A stretch of DNA of 64,000 nt, taken from the NCBI RefSeq assembly GCF_965198575.1, contig NZ_OZ240671.1:3286001-3350000 (forward strand). Direction: 5' to 3'. The position numbers and the translations under genes were made by a program. The stretch is from Lichenicola sp965198575. Lineage in GTDB: Bacteria; Pseudomonadota; Alphaproteobacteria; Acetobacterales; Acetobacteraceae. Of the stretch, positions 51,525 through 64,000 are shown in pieces (the first letter of the stretch is position 1; each line of letters begins with the position of its first letter). Under the pieces are notes generated by a model. It saw nothing but the letters and a program-made list of their open reading frames with translations, searched no databases and had not been told where the DNA came from.

Positions 51525-53405
51525 ATGCTGACCACGCTCGAACGGTCGGCGGATCCTGACCATGGTGGTGATCCGGACAGCCCGGCCGCGGTGCTGGCGC
51601 GGGTGTTCGGCTTTCCCGGCTTCCGCGGTCTGCAGCAGCAGGCGGTCGATCGCGTCATGGCGGGCGGCGACGCACTGGTGCTGATGCCCACCGGCGGCGG
51701 CAAGAGCATCTGCTACCAGGTGCCGGCGCTCTGCCGTCCCGGCATGGGGCTGGTCGTGTCGCCGCTGATCGCGCTGATGGACGACCAGGTCGCAGCCCTG
51801 CGCCAGGTCGGGGTGAACGCGGCCGCCCTGCATTCCGAACTCGAGAGCGAGGACGCCGCGCGGATCCGATCGGATCTGGCGGCGGGCAGGCTGGACCTGC
51901 TCTACGTGTCGCCGGAGCGGCTGCTGTCGCCCGGTATGCTGGACCGGCTGTCGCGGTTGGAAATCTCCGTCATCGCCATCGACGAGGCGCATTGCGTGTC
52001 CGCCTGGGGTCACGAGTTCCGGCCGGAATACCGCGCGCTGGCCCAGCTGCCGGAGCGGCTGCCCGGGGTGCCGCGGATTGCGCTGACTGCCACCGCCGAT
52101 CCGCGCACTCGCGCCGACATCATCGACGCGCTGGCGATGCCCGATGCCGAGATCCTGGTGGCGAGCTTCCACCGCCCAAACCTGCATATCGCCGCCCGGC
52201 CGAAAGGCTCCGAGCTCACCCAGCTGCTCGAGCTGCTCGGGCGGCACAAGGACGAGGCCTCGATCGTCTATTGCGGCAGCCGCAACAAGACCGAGCGGAT
52301 TGCCCGGTCCCTGCGCGAGCGCAACTGGCCGGCGATCCCGTTCCATGCCGGGCTGGCGCCGATCGAGAAGCGCGCCGGCCTGCTGCGTTTCCGCTCCGGC
52401 GAGCCGATCGTGATCTGCGCCACCATCGCCTTCGGCATGGGGATCGACCGGCCGGACGTGCGCAGCGTCGTGCATCTGGACATGCCGGACAGCCCGGAGG
52501 GCTACTACCAGCAGATCGGCCGCGCCGGCCGTGACGGCGAGCGCTCGGACACGCTGCTGTTGTTCGGCGCCGAGGACATGGCGCGCGCCCGCCACTGGCT
52601 CGACCAGAGCCAGGCTCCGCCGGCGCAGAAGCGGGTGATGGGGCAGCGGCTGGAGATGATGATCGGGCTGGCCGAAACGGTCGGCTGCCGCACGCGCGCG
52701 CTGCTGGCCTGCTTCGGCGAGATCCTGCCGACCGATTGTGGCCATTGCGACAACTGCCGGTCACCGCCGCTGACCTTCGACGGCACCGTGGCGGCGCAGA
52801 AGGTGCTGTCGGCGATCTATCGCACCGGACAACGGTTCGGCGCCGTGCATGTGGTGTCGGTGCTGTGCGGCAAGTCGACCGAGGCGGTGAAGCGCCACGG
52901 TCACGACGCCCTGGCGCTGTTCGGGATCGGGCGGGAGAAGCCGGAAGGGTTCTGGCGCGGGGTGATCCGCCAACTGGTGGCGCGCGGGGCCCTGCGCACG
53001 CACGGCGAGTATGCCAGCCTGGCGCTGGAAGAGAGCGTCGCCCGGCCGATCCTGCGCGGCGAGCAGTCGGTGCTGCTGAGCGAGCCGGCTGCCGGCGCCT
53101 TGGCGGATGCGGTTGCTGTGTCCAACAGCGGCGGCAGCGGATCACGCGGATCGGCGGCGGCGGTGCGCTCCCTCGATACCGAGGCCGAGGCCCGCTTTGC
53201 CGTGTTGCGGGCTTGGCGGCTTGCCGAGGCGAGGGGACAGGCGGTGCCGCCCTACGTGATCTTCAGCGACGCGACCTTGCGCGACATCGCCGCCGACCGC
53301 CCTTCGAGCCTCGATGGGCTCGCGGCGATCAAGGGGGTCGGTGCGTCGAAATTGGAACGCTACGGCGTGTCCGTGCTCGAGATCCTGTCCGGCAAGGTGG
53401 CCTGA
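51525..53405 (+). CDS. recQ: ATP-dependent DNA helicase RecQ
   Basis: A 626-residue RecQ. Helicase motifs are MPTGGGKSICYQVPA near residue 53, IDEAHCVSAWGHEFRPEY near 150, ALTATADPRTR near 188, and FGMGIDRPDVRSVVHLDMP and QIGRAGRDGE near 305-335. The RQC region has Zn cysteines ACFGEILPTDCGHCDNC near 400, and the HRDC domain is at the C-terminus (LRDIAADRPSSLDGLAAIKG). It unwinds recombination and replication intermediates with 3'-5' polarity. The start ATG 51525 has a weak ribosome site, and it is close behind the lipoprotein gene. Confidence 0.96.
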   Translation: MLTTLERSADPDHGGDPDSPAAVLARVFGFPGFRGLQQQAVDRVMAGGDALVLMPTGGGKSICYQVPALCRPGMGLVVSPLIALMDDQVAALRQVGVNAAALHSELESEDAARIRSDLAAGRLDLLYVSPERLLSPGMLDRLSRLEISVIAIDEAHCVSAWGHEFRPEYRALAQLPERLPGVPRIALTATADPRTRADIIDALAMPDAEILVASFHRPNLHIAARPKGSELTQLLELLGRHKDEASIVYCGSRNKTERIARSLRERNWPAIPFHAGLAPIEKRAGLLRFRSGEPIVICATIAFGMGIDRPDVRSVVHLDMPDSPEGYYQQIGRAGRDGERSDTLLLFGAEDMARARHWLDQSQAPPAQKRVMGQRLEMMIGLAETVGCRTRALLACFGEILPTDCGHCDNCRSPPLTFDGTVAAQKVLSAIYRTGQRFGAVHVVSVLCGKSTEAVKRHGHDALALFGIGREKPEGFWRGVIRQLVARGALRTHGEYASLALEESVARPILRGEQSVLLSEPAAGALADAVAVSNSGGSGSRGSAAAVRSLDTEAEARFAVLRAWRLAEARGQAVPPYVIFSDATLRDIAADRPSSLDGLAAIKGVGASKLERYGVSVLEILSGKVA

Positions 53406-53522
53406 CCGGTTCATCGGTTCTGCGTTTGCATCTGGTTCGATGTGCGGTTCCGGCCCATGATGTTCGGATCAGGATCGGTTTCCAGAAAACCGAACCAGCC
53501 ATGTTCGCAGGAGCCCGACGCG

Positions 53523-54164
53523 ATGGCGCGTCTCGATATCGCCGTGAAGGGCCTGTTCGCGACTCCGGTGGCGGCGGTGCAGCTCCCGGATCCCGAGGCG
53601 CGCAACGCCGCGCTTCGCGCGACCATCCTGCGGCGGCGGGCGGAAACGCCATCGGTGCAGGCCTCGAACGCCGGTGGCTGGCACTCGGACCGCGACATCG
53701 CCGACTGGGGAGGCGTCGAGGCCAACGAGGTGCTCGAACTGGCCCGGCAGGTGGCGACGCAGATGGTCGCGGATCGCCAGGGCCAGCCGTTGCGGCCGGC
53801 CTGGTCGATGCAGGCCTGGGCGAACGTTAACGGTCCCGGAGACGGCAATATCTGCCATTATCATCCTGGCGCGTTCTGGTCCGGCACCTATTACGTCGAC
53901 GATGGCGGATGCGCCGATGATCCGGCGCTCGGCGGCGAGTTCGAGATGCTCGATCCGCGCGGCCCCGGCCCCGGGATGTATGCGCCGGCTTTGCGGTTCG
54001 CTGGCGAGGATGGCGCTTCGGCCGGCAGCGGCGAGACCATCCGGCCGCGGCCCGGGTTGCTGTTCCTGTTTCCGTCCTGGCTGTTCCACCAGGTGCGGCC
54101 GTATCGCGGTGACCGCCTGCGCATCTCGCTCGCATTCAATTTCGGATTGCCGAATGCACGTTGA
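53523..54164 (+). CDS. Putative 2OG-Fe(II) oxygenase (TIGR02466-like)
   Basis: A 213-residue protein. It has the double-stranded beta-helix pattern of a small oxygenase: CHYHPGAFWSGTYYVDDGG near residue 120, where HxH/HxD-like ligands lie, and LFLFPSWLFHQVRPYRGDR, where His and the 2-oxoglutarate-binding Arg follow, near 182. Proteins of this type are putative 2-oxoglutarate- and iron-dependent dioxygenases with unknown substrate. AGGAG lies 10 nt before ATG 53523. The stop is 9 nt before glpR, so it may be the first gene of the glp transcript or simply adjacent. Confidence 0.75.
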   Translation: MARLDIAVKGLFATPVAAVQLPDPEARNAALRATILRRRAETPSVQASNAGGWHSDRDIADWGGVEANEVLELARQVATQMVADRQGQPLRPAWSMQAWANVNGPGDGNICHYHPGAFWSGTYYVDDGGCADDPALGGEFEMLDPRGPGPGMYAPALRFAGEDGASAGSGETIRPRPGLLFLFPSWLFHQVRPYRGDRLRISLAFNFGLPNAR

Positions 54165-54173
54165 CCGACGCGG

Positions 54174-54980
54174 ATGAGTGACGAGAGATCGTTGCGGATC
54201 CTGTCCCGCCGGCAGCAGGACATCACCGCCTTGTTGCGCGAGACCGGCCGGCTCGGGGTCGAGGAACTTGCCGCCCGGTTCACCGTGACGCCGCAGACCA
54301 TCCGGCGCGACCTGAACGAACTTGCCGAGGCGCGCGTCATCACCCGCGTGCATGGCGGCGCGATCATCGCATCGGGTGTCGAGAATCTCGCATACGAGGC
54401 GCGCAAGCAGGTCGCGCGCAGCGCCAAGCGACGCATCGGCGAGGCGGCCGCGGCACTCATCCAGGACGACACCTCGGTGTTCCTCAACCTCGGCACCACC
54501 ACCGAGGAGGTGGCGCGGGCGATGGCGGGCAGGAGCGGGTTGCTGGTGGTGACCAACAACATGAACGTCGCGATGGAGCTGTATCGTTACGATGCGATCC
54601 AGGTGGTGGTCGCCGGCGGCACGTTGCGCCATTCCGATGGCGGCATCGTCGGCCGCCTTGCCGCCGACGCGTTCCGGCAGTTCAAGGCGGACGTCGCGGT
54701 GATCGGCACCTCGGCGATCGACGGCGACGGCGCGCTGCTCGATTACGACCTGCGCGAGGTGCAGGTCTCGCGTGCGATCATCGAGAATGCCCGCCGCGTG
54801 GTGCTGGTCACGGACTCCTCGAAATTCACCCGCCGCGCGCCGGTGCGGATCGCCCGGCTGGAAGAGATCGACGTTCTGGTCACGGACCGGTTGCCGAACC
54901 CGGAGCTCGCCGCCTTGTGCCGCAATGCCGGCGTCGAGGTGATCGAGACCGGTCCGGACGAGGTGGATCCGCAAGCCTGA
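54174..54980 (+). CDS. glpR: DeoR-family glycerol regulator GlpR
   Basis: A 268-residue DeoR repressor. The N-terminal winged helix-turn-helix (RRQQDITALLRETGRLGVEE and FTVTPQTIRRDLNELAEARV) precedes the sensor domain with LNLGTTTEEVARAMAG, GGTLRHSDGG and the GTSAIDGDG loop near residue 182. It should bind near the glpD promoter and release on sensing glycerol-3-phosphate. It is followed by glpD after 113 nt that contain two palindromic candidates for its operator. It lies just downstream of the oxygenase gene. Confidence 0.88.
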   Translation: MSDERSLRILSRRQQDITALLRETGRLGVEELAARFTVTPQTIRRDLNELAEARVITRVHGGAIIASGVENLAYEARKQVARSAKRRIGEAAAALIQDDTSVFLNLGTTTEEVARAMAGRSGLLVVTNNMNVAMELYRYDAIQVVVAGGTLRHSDGGIVGRLAADAFRQFKADVAVIGTSAIDGDGALLDYDLREVQVSRAIIENARRVVLVTDSSKFTRRAPVRIARLEEIDVLVTDRLPNPELAALCRNAGVEVIETGPDEVDPQA

Positions 54981-55040
54981 CCGGTCGGCTCGGGGCTCGC
55001 GCGATTTGCGCGCTTGCATGTTCTCTTTGCGCGTGTGACA

Positions 55041-55086
55041 TTCGGAACCGAAACAAGCGCTGCGAATAACGCGCACGTTCGGGAAC
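55041..55086. promoter_or_regulatory. Candidate GlpR operator sites in the glpR-glpD gap
   Basis: Two dyads lie upstream of glpD: TTCGG-AA-CCGAA at 55041-55052 and GTTC-GG-GAAC at 55077-55086. Both contain the TTCG-type half-site seen in GlpR operators of enteric bacteria, and a third, GTTC at 55090-55093, touches the start codon region. Spacing places one site upstream of the probable promoter and one near the ribosome site. This is pattern-based and untested. Confidence 0.4.
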
Positions 55087-55093
55087 AACGTTC

Positions 55094-56701
55094 ATGGTCG
55101 AGCCGGCTGCAAGCCAGGTCTTCGACATCGCCATCATCGGCGGTGGCATCAACGGGTGCGGTATCGCGCGTGACGCTGCTGGTCGCGGTCGCAGCGTGTT
55201 CCTGTGCGAGCAGAACGATCTCGGCTCCGGCACGTCGTCCGCATCCACCAAGCTGATCCATGGCGGACTGCGCTACCTCGAATATTATGAATTCCGTCTC
55301 GTGCGCGAAGCGCTTCGCGAGCGGGAGGTGCTGTGGGGCATCGCGCCGCATATCGTCTGGCCGCTGCGTTTCGTGCTGCCGTACCACCGCAAGCTGCGGC
55401 CGCGCTGGCTGCTGCGGCTCGGGCTGTTCCTCTACGACAATATCGGCGGCCGCAAGCTGCTGCCGCGGACGCGGTCGGTCAATCTGCACCGCGATGTCAC
55501 CGGTGGCCCGCTGAAGCCGGAGTTCCGGCGTGGTTTCGAGTATTCCGATTGCTGGGTGGAGGATAGTCGCCTGGTGGTACTGAATGCGTCCGCTGCCGCG
55601 TCGATGGGTGCCATCATCGCGCCACGCACGAAATGCGTCTCGGCGGAAAAGCATGGTGGCATCTGGGATGTCACGGTTGCAGGTCCGGATGGAACGCGCG
55701 CGGTGATCCAGGCGCGAACGCTGGTCAACGCGGCCGGGCCCTGGGTCGACCAGGTCGTGCAGAACGTCGTGCGCGACAATAACCGCGCCCCTGTACGGCT
55801 GGTGCAGGGGAGCCACATCGTCGTGCCGCGCCTGTACGAGCATGACGGGTGCTACATCTTCCAGAATGACGACAAGCGCATATTCTTCGTCATTCCCTAT
55901 GAGCAGGACTTCACCTTGATCGGCACCACCGACCAGGATTATCACGGCGACCCCGCCGACGTCCGCGCGTCGGCCGAGGAGATCGCCTATCTGTGCCGCT
56001 CGACCAGCGATTACCTGAAAACTCCGGTGACACCCGACATGGTGTGCTGGACCTATTCCGGCGTCCGTCCGCTTTACGCCGAGCATGAGCAGGCGTCCGG
56101 ATCCGCGGCACAGGCAGCCACCCGCGACTACGTGCTGAAGCTCGATGCGGCGGAAGGCGAGCCTCCGCTGCTGACGATCTTCGGCGGCAAGATCACGACC
56201 TATCGGCGGCTGGCGGAATCCGTGCTCGCCAAGCTCGACCCGCATCTGCCGGCGGCCACCGGGAAGAGCGCAGGCTGGACCGGCACGCTGCCGTTGCCGG
56301 GTGGCGATTTCCCGCGCGACGGCTTCGACAGCCAGCTTGCGGCGCTGGAGCGCGATTATCCGTTCCTGCCGCGCAAGCAGCTGCGTCGGTTGTTGCGGCT
56401 CTATGGCACGCGGTCGCAGATGATCCTGGCGGGCGCTCATTCGTCACAGGATCTGGGTCGTGATTTCGGCGCCGGCCTGAGCGAGGCGGAGCTGCGCTAC
56501 CTGGTGCAGCACGAGTGGGCGCGGACGGCGGCGGACGTGCTGTGGCGCCGCACCAAGCTCGGGCTGCGGCTCGACGCGCCGGCGCAGGCAGCTCTGGAGG
56601 AGGCGATGCGCGGTCTGGTCGCCGAGCTGGTACCGGGTCCGCTGGCTATGCCGCCATCCGCCGTCGTCGCCCGTCCGACCGAGATCGAGCATACCCGATG
56701 A
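55094..56701 (+). CDS. glpD: Aerobic glycerol-3-phosphate dehydrogenase
   Basis: A 535-residue FAD enzyme, membrane-associated, that oxidises glycerol-3-phosphate to DHAP and passes electrons to ubiquinone. The FAD site is FDIAIIGGGINGCGIARDAA near residue 10; the DAO fold continues with SSASTKLIHGGLRYLEYYEF near 47, WVDQVV, LIGTTDQDYHGDP near 273 and IFGGKITTYRRLAE near 362. The C-terminal helical domain follows. It overlaps glpS by 4 nt. It converts the product of GlpK. Confidence 0.96.
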   Translation: MVEPAASQVFDIAIIGGGINGCGIARDAAGRGRSVFLCEQNDLGSGTSSASTKLIHGGLRYLEYYEFRLVREALREREVLWGIAPHIVWPLRFVLPYHRKLRPRWLLRLGLFLYDNIGGRKLLPRTRSVNLHRDVTGGPLKPEFRRGFEYSDCWVEDSRLVVLNASAAASMGAIIAPRTKCVSAEKHGGIWDVTVAGPDGTRAVIQARTLVNAAGPWVDQVVQNVVRDNNRAPVRLVQGSHIVVPRLYEHDGCYIFQNDDKRIFFVIPYEQDFTLIGTTDQDYHGDPADVRASAEEIAYLCRSTSDYLKTPVTPDMVCWTYSGVRPLYAEHEQASGSAAQAATRDYVLKLDAAEGEPPLLTIFGGKITTYRRLAESVLAKLDPHLPAATGKSAGWTGTLPLPGGDFPRDGFDSQLAALERDYPFLPRKQLRRLLRLYGTRSQMILAGAHSSQDLGRDFGAGLSEAELRYLVQHEWARTAADVLWRRTKLGLRLDAPAQAALEEAMRGLVAELVPGPLAMPPSAVVARPTEIEHTR

Positions 56702-57813
56702 GCGTCATCCTCGAGCATGTCGGGCTGAAGGTCGGCGCCGACATCTACATCGACGATGTCAGCCTGGCATTCGAGCGTGGCACCATGAACGTGCTGCTCG
56801 GACCGACGCTCAGCGGCAAGACCACGCTCATGAGACTGATGGCCGGGCTCGATCGGCCGACCTCCGGGCGCATCCTGGTCGACGGCAAGGACGTCGTGAA
56901 GGTGCCGGTGCGGCATCGGTCGGTCGCCATGGTGTATCAGCAGTTCGTCAATTATCCGTCGCTGACGGTGTATGAGAACATCGCGTCGCCGCTGCGTGTC
57001 GCCGGTATCGACAAATCCGAGATCGAGCGCCGGGTGGCAGAGGCGGCGCGCGTGTTGCGCCTCGAGCCGTACCTGAAACGTCTGCCGGCGGAACTGTCCG
57101 GTGGCCAGCAGCAGCGTACCGCCATCGCCCGCGCGCTGGTCAAGCAGGCCGAGCTCGTGCTGCTCGACGAGCCGTTGGCCAACCTGGATTACAAGCTGCG
57201 CGAGGAATTGCGCGAGGAACTGCCCCGGCTGTTCGCGGCGTCCGGTGCGATCCTGGTCTATGCCACCACCGAGCCGTCCGAGGCGCTGCTGCTGGGCGGT
57301 CGTACCGCCACGCTCTGGCAGGGTCGGCTGACGCAGGAGGGACCGACGCCGCTGCTGTATCGCGATCCGGACAATCTGGATGCGGCGAGGGTGTTTTCCG
57401 ATCCGCCGCTGAACGAGCTCGTGGTCGAGATGCAGGGCGGCCGCGCGACCCGCAGTGACGGCACGCCGCTGCCGCCGGACATGGTGCCGGCCATGGCGGA
57501 TGGCAGCTACCGGATCGGGTTCCGCGTCGAGAGCACCACGGTTGTCGAGCACGACGTGGCCGCGGGCAGCGCACCGGGCACCGTGTTCACCGGCACTGTT
57601 TCGGTGACCGAGATCAGCGGCTCGGAAAGCTTCGTGCATGTCGATCTCGGTTTCGCGGTCTGGGTATGCCTGGTGCTCGGCGTGCATGACTGGCGTCCGG
57701 GTGCCGCGGCCGCGGTTGCCGTCGATCCGGCGGGGATCTTCGTGTTCACGGCGGACGGATCGCGCATCGCTTCGGCGCAGGCGGCCGCCACGCCGCATCT
57801 CGTCGGGGCCTGA
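56698..57813 (+). CDS. glpS: Glycerol ABC transporter ATPase, first subunit
   Basis: A 371-residue ATPase. Walker A is GPTLSGKTT (35-43), Q-loop MVYQQFVNYPS, signature LSGGQ (133-137) and Walker B LVLLDEPLANLD (Asp157, Glu158), all canonical. The H-loop, usually THD, reads TTE with Thr191 where the histidine should be. A C-terminal OB-type regulatory domain (about 240-371) follows. It pairs with the product of the next gene in the Rhizobium-type glycerol importer. It begins in a 4-nt overlap with glpD. Confidence 0.92.
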   Translation: MSVILEHVGLKVGADIYIDDVSLAFERGTMNVLLGPTLSGKTTLMRLMAGLDRPTSGRILVDGKDVVKVPVRHRSVAMVYQQFVNYPSLTVYENIASPLRVAGIDKSEIERRVAEAARVLRLEPYLKRLPAELSGGQQQRTAIARALVKQAELVLLDEPLANLDYKLREELREELPRLFAASGAILVYATTEPSEALLLGGRTATLWQGRLTQEGPTPLLYRDPDNLDAARVFSDPPLNELVVEMQGGRATRSDGTPLPPDMVPAMADGSYRIGFRVESTTVVEHDVAAGSAPGTVFTGTVSVTEISGSESFVHVDLGFAVWVCLVLGVHDWRPGAAAAVAVDPAGIFVFTADGSRIASAQAAATPHLVGA

Positions 57814-57822
57814 AGGAAAACG

Positions 57823-58904
<1,082 letters not shown>

Positions 58905-58905
<1 letters not shown>

Positions 58906-59791
58906 TGGACCGGCCACTCAATAATCGTGCCTGGTTCTTCGTGATCCCGGTGCTGGTGTTCGTCCTGTTTTCGTCGCTGATCCCGCTGATGACGGTCGTG
59001 AACTACTCCGTCCAGGACACGATGGGGCAGAACAATTTCTTCTTCAACGGTATCGCCTGGTTCCAGAACCTGCTCGATCCGACGACCGATATCGGTGGGC
59101 GTTTCTCGGCCGCCCTGGTGCGAAACCTGATCTTTTCCTTCGTGGTGCTGGCGATCGAGCTGCCGCTCGGCATTGCAGCGGCGATCTGCATCCCGCGGCA
59201 TGGCTGGAAGGTCGGCGCCACGCTGGTGCTGATCGCGCTGCCGTTGCTGATCCCGTACAATGTGGTCGGCACCATCTGGCAGATCTTCGCCCGTGCCGAT
59301 ATCGGGCTGCTCGGCTACGTGATCAATCATCTCGGCATTGCCTACAACGATACCCAGGATCCGACCGGGGCGTGGGCCACCATCGTCGTGATGGATGTCT
59401 GGCATTGGACCGGCATGGTGGCGCTGCTCGCCTATGCAGGCCTGAAATCGATCCCCGATGCATTCTACCAGGCGGCGCGCATCGACGGCGCCAGCCGCTG
59501 GTCGGTATTCCGCAACATCGAGCTGCCGAAGCTGCAGAAGGTGCTGGTGATCGCGGTGCTGCTGCGCTTCATGGGCAGCTTCATGATCTATACCGAACCG
59601 TCGATCGTCACCGGCGGCGGCCCCGGCGAGTCCACCAGTTTCCTCTCGCTGGACCTGGTGAAGATCGCGCTCGGCCAGGTCGATCTCGGCAACGCGGCGG
59701 CGATGTCGCTGGTCTATAATCTCATCACGCTGACGATCTGCTGGGTGTTCTTCACCGTCATGACGCAGCTCGATCGCCGGAAGGACGTGTG

Positions 59792-59792
<1 letters not shown>
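58905..59792 (+). CDS. glpP: Glycerol ABC transporter permease, first subunit
   Basis: A 295-residue permease with about six membrane helices. The cytoplasmic coupling loop is present as YQAARIDGASRWSVFRNIEL (EAA-type, near residue 188) before a helix. The start WFFVIPVLVFVLFSSLIPL is a typical TM1. It forms the transmembrane pore with the next gene product. It starts on the last base of the preceding stop codon and ends in contact with the next start. Confidence 0.9.
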
Positions 59793-60595
<803 letters not shown>

Positions 60596-60606
60596 GGAGA
60601 ACGATC

Positions 60607-60882
60607 ATGGGCTGGATGGCCTGGAACTGGTACACCGCGACGTTCTTTCTCGTCATCGCCTTGTTGCTGACGGTCATGACGCTGCTCGCGATCTACCGGC
60701 CGGAGGTGCCGCGCCGCGGTATCCTGCGGTTCCCGACCACACGCGGCGACCGGCTTTTCGTGTCGCTGATCGGCACGGCGTTCATCTACATCTTCTGGAT
60801 ACGTTTCACAGGCGGTATCATGATGTGGCCGGCTGCGATATTGTCCGTGATCTACTGCGCGGCGATGTTCCGGTTCGCCTGA
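60607..60882 (+). CDS. DUF2160 small membrane protein of the glycerol operon
   Basis: A 91-residue protein with three hydrophobic segments: YTATFFLVIALLLTVMTLLA (residues 9-28), then LFVSLIGTAFIYIFWI and IMMWPAAILSVIYCAAM, with a basic loop between the first two (RPEVPRRGILRFPTTRGDR). This is the DUF2160 family found in glycerol transport operons of Alphaproteobacteria (often called glpU); its exact role is unknown. ATG 60607 follows GGAGAACGATC. It sits between permease glpQ and binding protein glpV and is likely an accessory component. Confidence 0.88.
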   Translation: MGWMAWNWYTATFFLVIALLLTVMTLLAIYRPEVPRRGILRFPTTRGDRLFVSLIGTAFIYIFWIRFTGGIMMWPAAILSVIYCAAMFRFA

Positions 60883-60965
60883 CCCCCTGCAGAAGTACGA
60901 CCCCGACCAGGCCGGAGCCAGCCCGTAGAAGGCGATGGACCGGCAAACCCTAGAGGAGGAAAACC

Positions 60966-62753
<1,788 letters not shown>

Positions 62754-62767
62754 TCTGCACGATAACA

Positions 62768-62809
62768 GGCCCGGACATCCGATGCTGGATGTCCGGGCCG
62801 CTTTCTGTT
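62768..62809 (+). terminator. Strong intrinsic terminator after glpV
   Basis: A perfect 13-bp stem (GGCCCGGACATCC with GGATGTCCGGGCC) around a 6-nt loop GATGCT, followed by GCTTTCTGTT. It lies 14 nt past the stop. It should end most of the glp uptake transcript, so glpK probably depends on read-through or its own promoter. The terminator also keeps abundant binding-protein mRNA stable. Confidence 0.85.
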
Positions 62810-62822
62810 CCGAGTAACCGCC

Positions 62823-64000
62823 ATGAGTTCAGCGCTCCCGGGTTCCGGCAGCATGTCGGATCGATCGCATGTGCTGGTGATCGACCAGGGCACGACCTCG
62901 ACACGCGCAATCATCTTCGATGCCGCCATGCGTCCGGTCGCGCAGGCGCAGGAAGAGTTTCCGCAGATCTACCCGCAGCCCGGCTGGGTCGAGCACAACC
63001 CGGAAACGCTGTGGGCGACGGTGCTCGGAACCGCGCGCGCCGTGCTCGAGAAGGCAGGCCTGGACGCCTCCGATATTGCCGCACTCGGGATCGCCAACCA
63101 GCGCGAGACCACCCTGATCTGGGACCGTGCATCCGGCCGTCCGATCCACAATGCCATCGTCTGGCAGGACCGCCGCACCGCGGACATCTGCGACCGGCTC
63201 GAGCGCGATGGTCACGCCGAGCTGGTTGCCGAGCGCACCGGCCTGCGCATCGACCCGTATTTCTCCGGCACCAAGATCTCCTGGATCCTGGACCATGTTC
63301 CGGGCGCGCGCCTTCGTGCGGAGAATGGCGAGCTCGTCTTCGGCACCGTCGACAGCTTCCTGCTCTGGCGCCTCACCGGCGGCAAGGTGCACGCGATCGA
63401 TGCCACCAACGCGTCGCGGACCCTGCTGTGCGACATCCGCAACGGCACCTGGGACTTCGAGCTGCTCCGGCTGCTGCGTGTCCCGGCAGCCTTGCTGCCC
63501 GAGATCCGTGACAGCGCCGGCGAGTTCGGCAGCACGCTGCCCGACCTGTTCGGCGGCTCGATCGCCATCCGCGGTATCGCCGGCGACCAGCAGGCGGCGC
63601 TGATCGGCCAGGCCTGCTTCCGCCCCGGCACCATCAAGGCGACCTACGGCACCGGCGGCTTCATCCTGCTGAACACCGGCACGGTGATGAAACGCTCCGC
63701 ACACCGGCTGCTCTCGACGATCGCCTGGCAGCGCCGCGGCGAGCGGCATTACGCGCTGGAGGGCTCGATCTTCTCGGCGGGGGCCGCCGTGCAGTGGCTG
63801 CGCGACGGGCTCGGCCTGGTGGAGAACTCCGCCGAGACCGGGCGTCTGGCAGAGGCCGCCGATCCGGCGCAGCAGGTCTATCTGGTGCCGGCCTTCACCG
63901 GCCTCGGCGCACCGCACTGGGAAAGCCGTGCGCAGGCGCTGGTCACCGGCATCACCCGTGGCACCACGAAAAAGGAGCTGGCCCGGGCGACGCTCGAGAG
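62823..64000 (+). CDS. glpK: Glycerol kinase (partial, runs off right edge)
   Basis: The first 392 residues of an expected ~500 are present. FGGY signatures are visible: VLVIDQGTTSTRAIIFDAAM near residue 18 (phosphate-1 loop), GIANQRETTLIWDRASGRPI near 80, NAIVWQDRRTADICDRL near 103 and GLGAPHWESRAQALVTGITR near 360. It phosphorylates glycerol to glycerol-3-phosphate for GlpD. ATG 62823 is used; ATG 62853 (MSDRSHVLV) is an alternative. It lies only 14 nt downstream of the glpV terminator. Confidence 0.96.
   Translation, partial: MSSALPGSGSMSDRSHVLVIDQGTTSTRAIIFDAAMRPVAQAQEEFPQIYPQPGWVEHNPETLWATVLGTARAVLEKAGLDASDIAALGIANQRETTLIWDRASGRPIHNAIVWQDRRTADICDRLERDGHAELVAERTGLRIDPYFSGTKISWILDHVPGARLRAENGELVFGTVDSFLLWRLTGGKVHAIDATNASRTLLCDIRNGTWDFELLRLLRVPAALLPEIRDSAGEFGSTLPDLFGGSIAIRGIAGDQQAALIGQACFRPGTIKATYGTGGFILLNTGTVMKRSAHRLLSTIAWQRRGERHYALEGSIFSAGAAVQWLRDGLGLVENSAETGRLAEAADPAQQVYLVPAFTGLGAPHWESRAQALVTGITRGTTKKELARATLE

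Overview
This window reads as chromosomal DNA from a high-GC alphaproteobacterium, most likely an Acetobacteraceae/Rhodospirillales relative. The signs are the strongly GC-biased third codon positions, the complete PhyR/NepR/EcfG general stress response (GSR) module that is specific to Alphaproteobacteria, a DUF1013 (TrcR) regulator, an Hsp20 gene with a ROSE-type leader, and a Rhizobium-like glpRDSTPQ-V-K glycerol uptake operon. I see no rRNA, tRNA, CRISPR array, prophage or transposase gene.

Layout. 1-6.8 kb: a two-component pair (response regulator cut by the left edge), an exported protein with a duplicated domain, then a same-strand run of a metallophosphoesterase, an MFS transporter, an ArsB-like permease and a small DMT-type transporter. 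6.8-19 kb: mostly single housekeeping or accessory genes on both strands: CocE/NonD hydrolase, GFA protein, HAD phosphatase, RadC, purEK, a divergent pair of tiny DUF465 genes around a perfect palindrome, trcR, hsp20, rpmE, a Spy-like protein, pdxY, mscL, a DUF3597 gene and a small lipoprotein. 19-22 kb: secD and secF, separated by a 164-bp element with 27-bp terminal inverted repeats. 22-29.7 kb: a Gfo/Idh/MocA oxidoreductase, a PAS hybrid kinase, phhB, an Uup-like ABC-F ATPase, a second Spy-like protein and a glycine-rich exported protein.

29.8-47.4 kb is the most coherent part. A minus-strand alpha-glucan/trehalose cluster (glgE, a treS-maltokinase fusion, glgB, malQ, otsA) abuts the GSR locus (phyR, two EcfG-type sigma factors, nepR and a HisKA_2 sensor kinase). 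A sequence that matches the EcfG promoter consensus exactly (GGAAC-N17-CGTT) lies upstream of glgE, which suggests that the storage-glucan/trehalose pathway is a direct output of the neighbouring stress sigma factor. OtsA would make trehalose-6-phosphate, TreS interconverts trehalose and maltose, maltokinase makes maltose-1-phosphate, GlgE polymerises it and GlgB branches the glucan. No otsB is present in the window.

47.4-54.2 kb: cydDC (no cydAB here), a small OmpA-like lipoprotein, recQ and a putative 2OG-Fe(II) oxygenase. 54.2-64 kb: the glycerol operon (glpR, glpD, two ABC ATPases, two permeases, a DUF2160 membrane protein, a solute-binding protein, a strong terminator, then glpK running off the right edge). 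The two ATPases are asymmetric: the altered signature of one and the altered H-loop of the other fall in the same composite ATP site.
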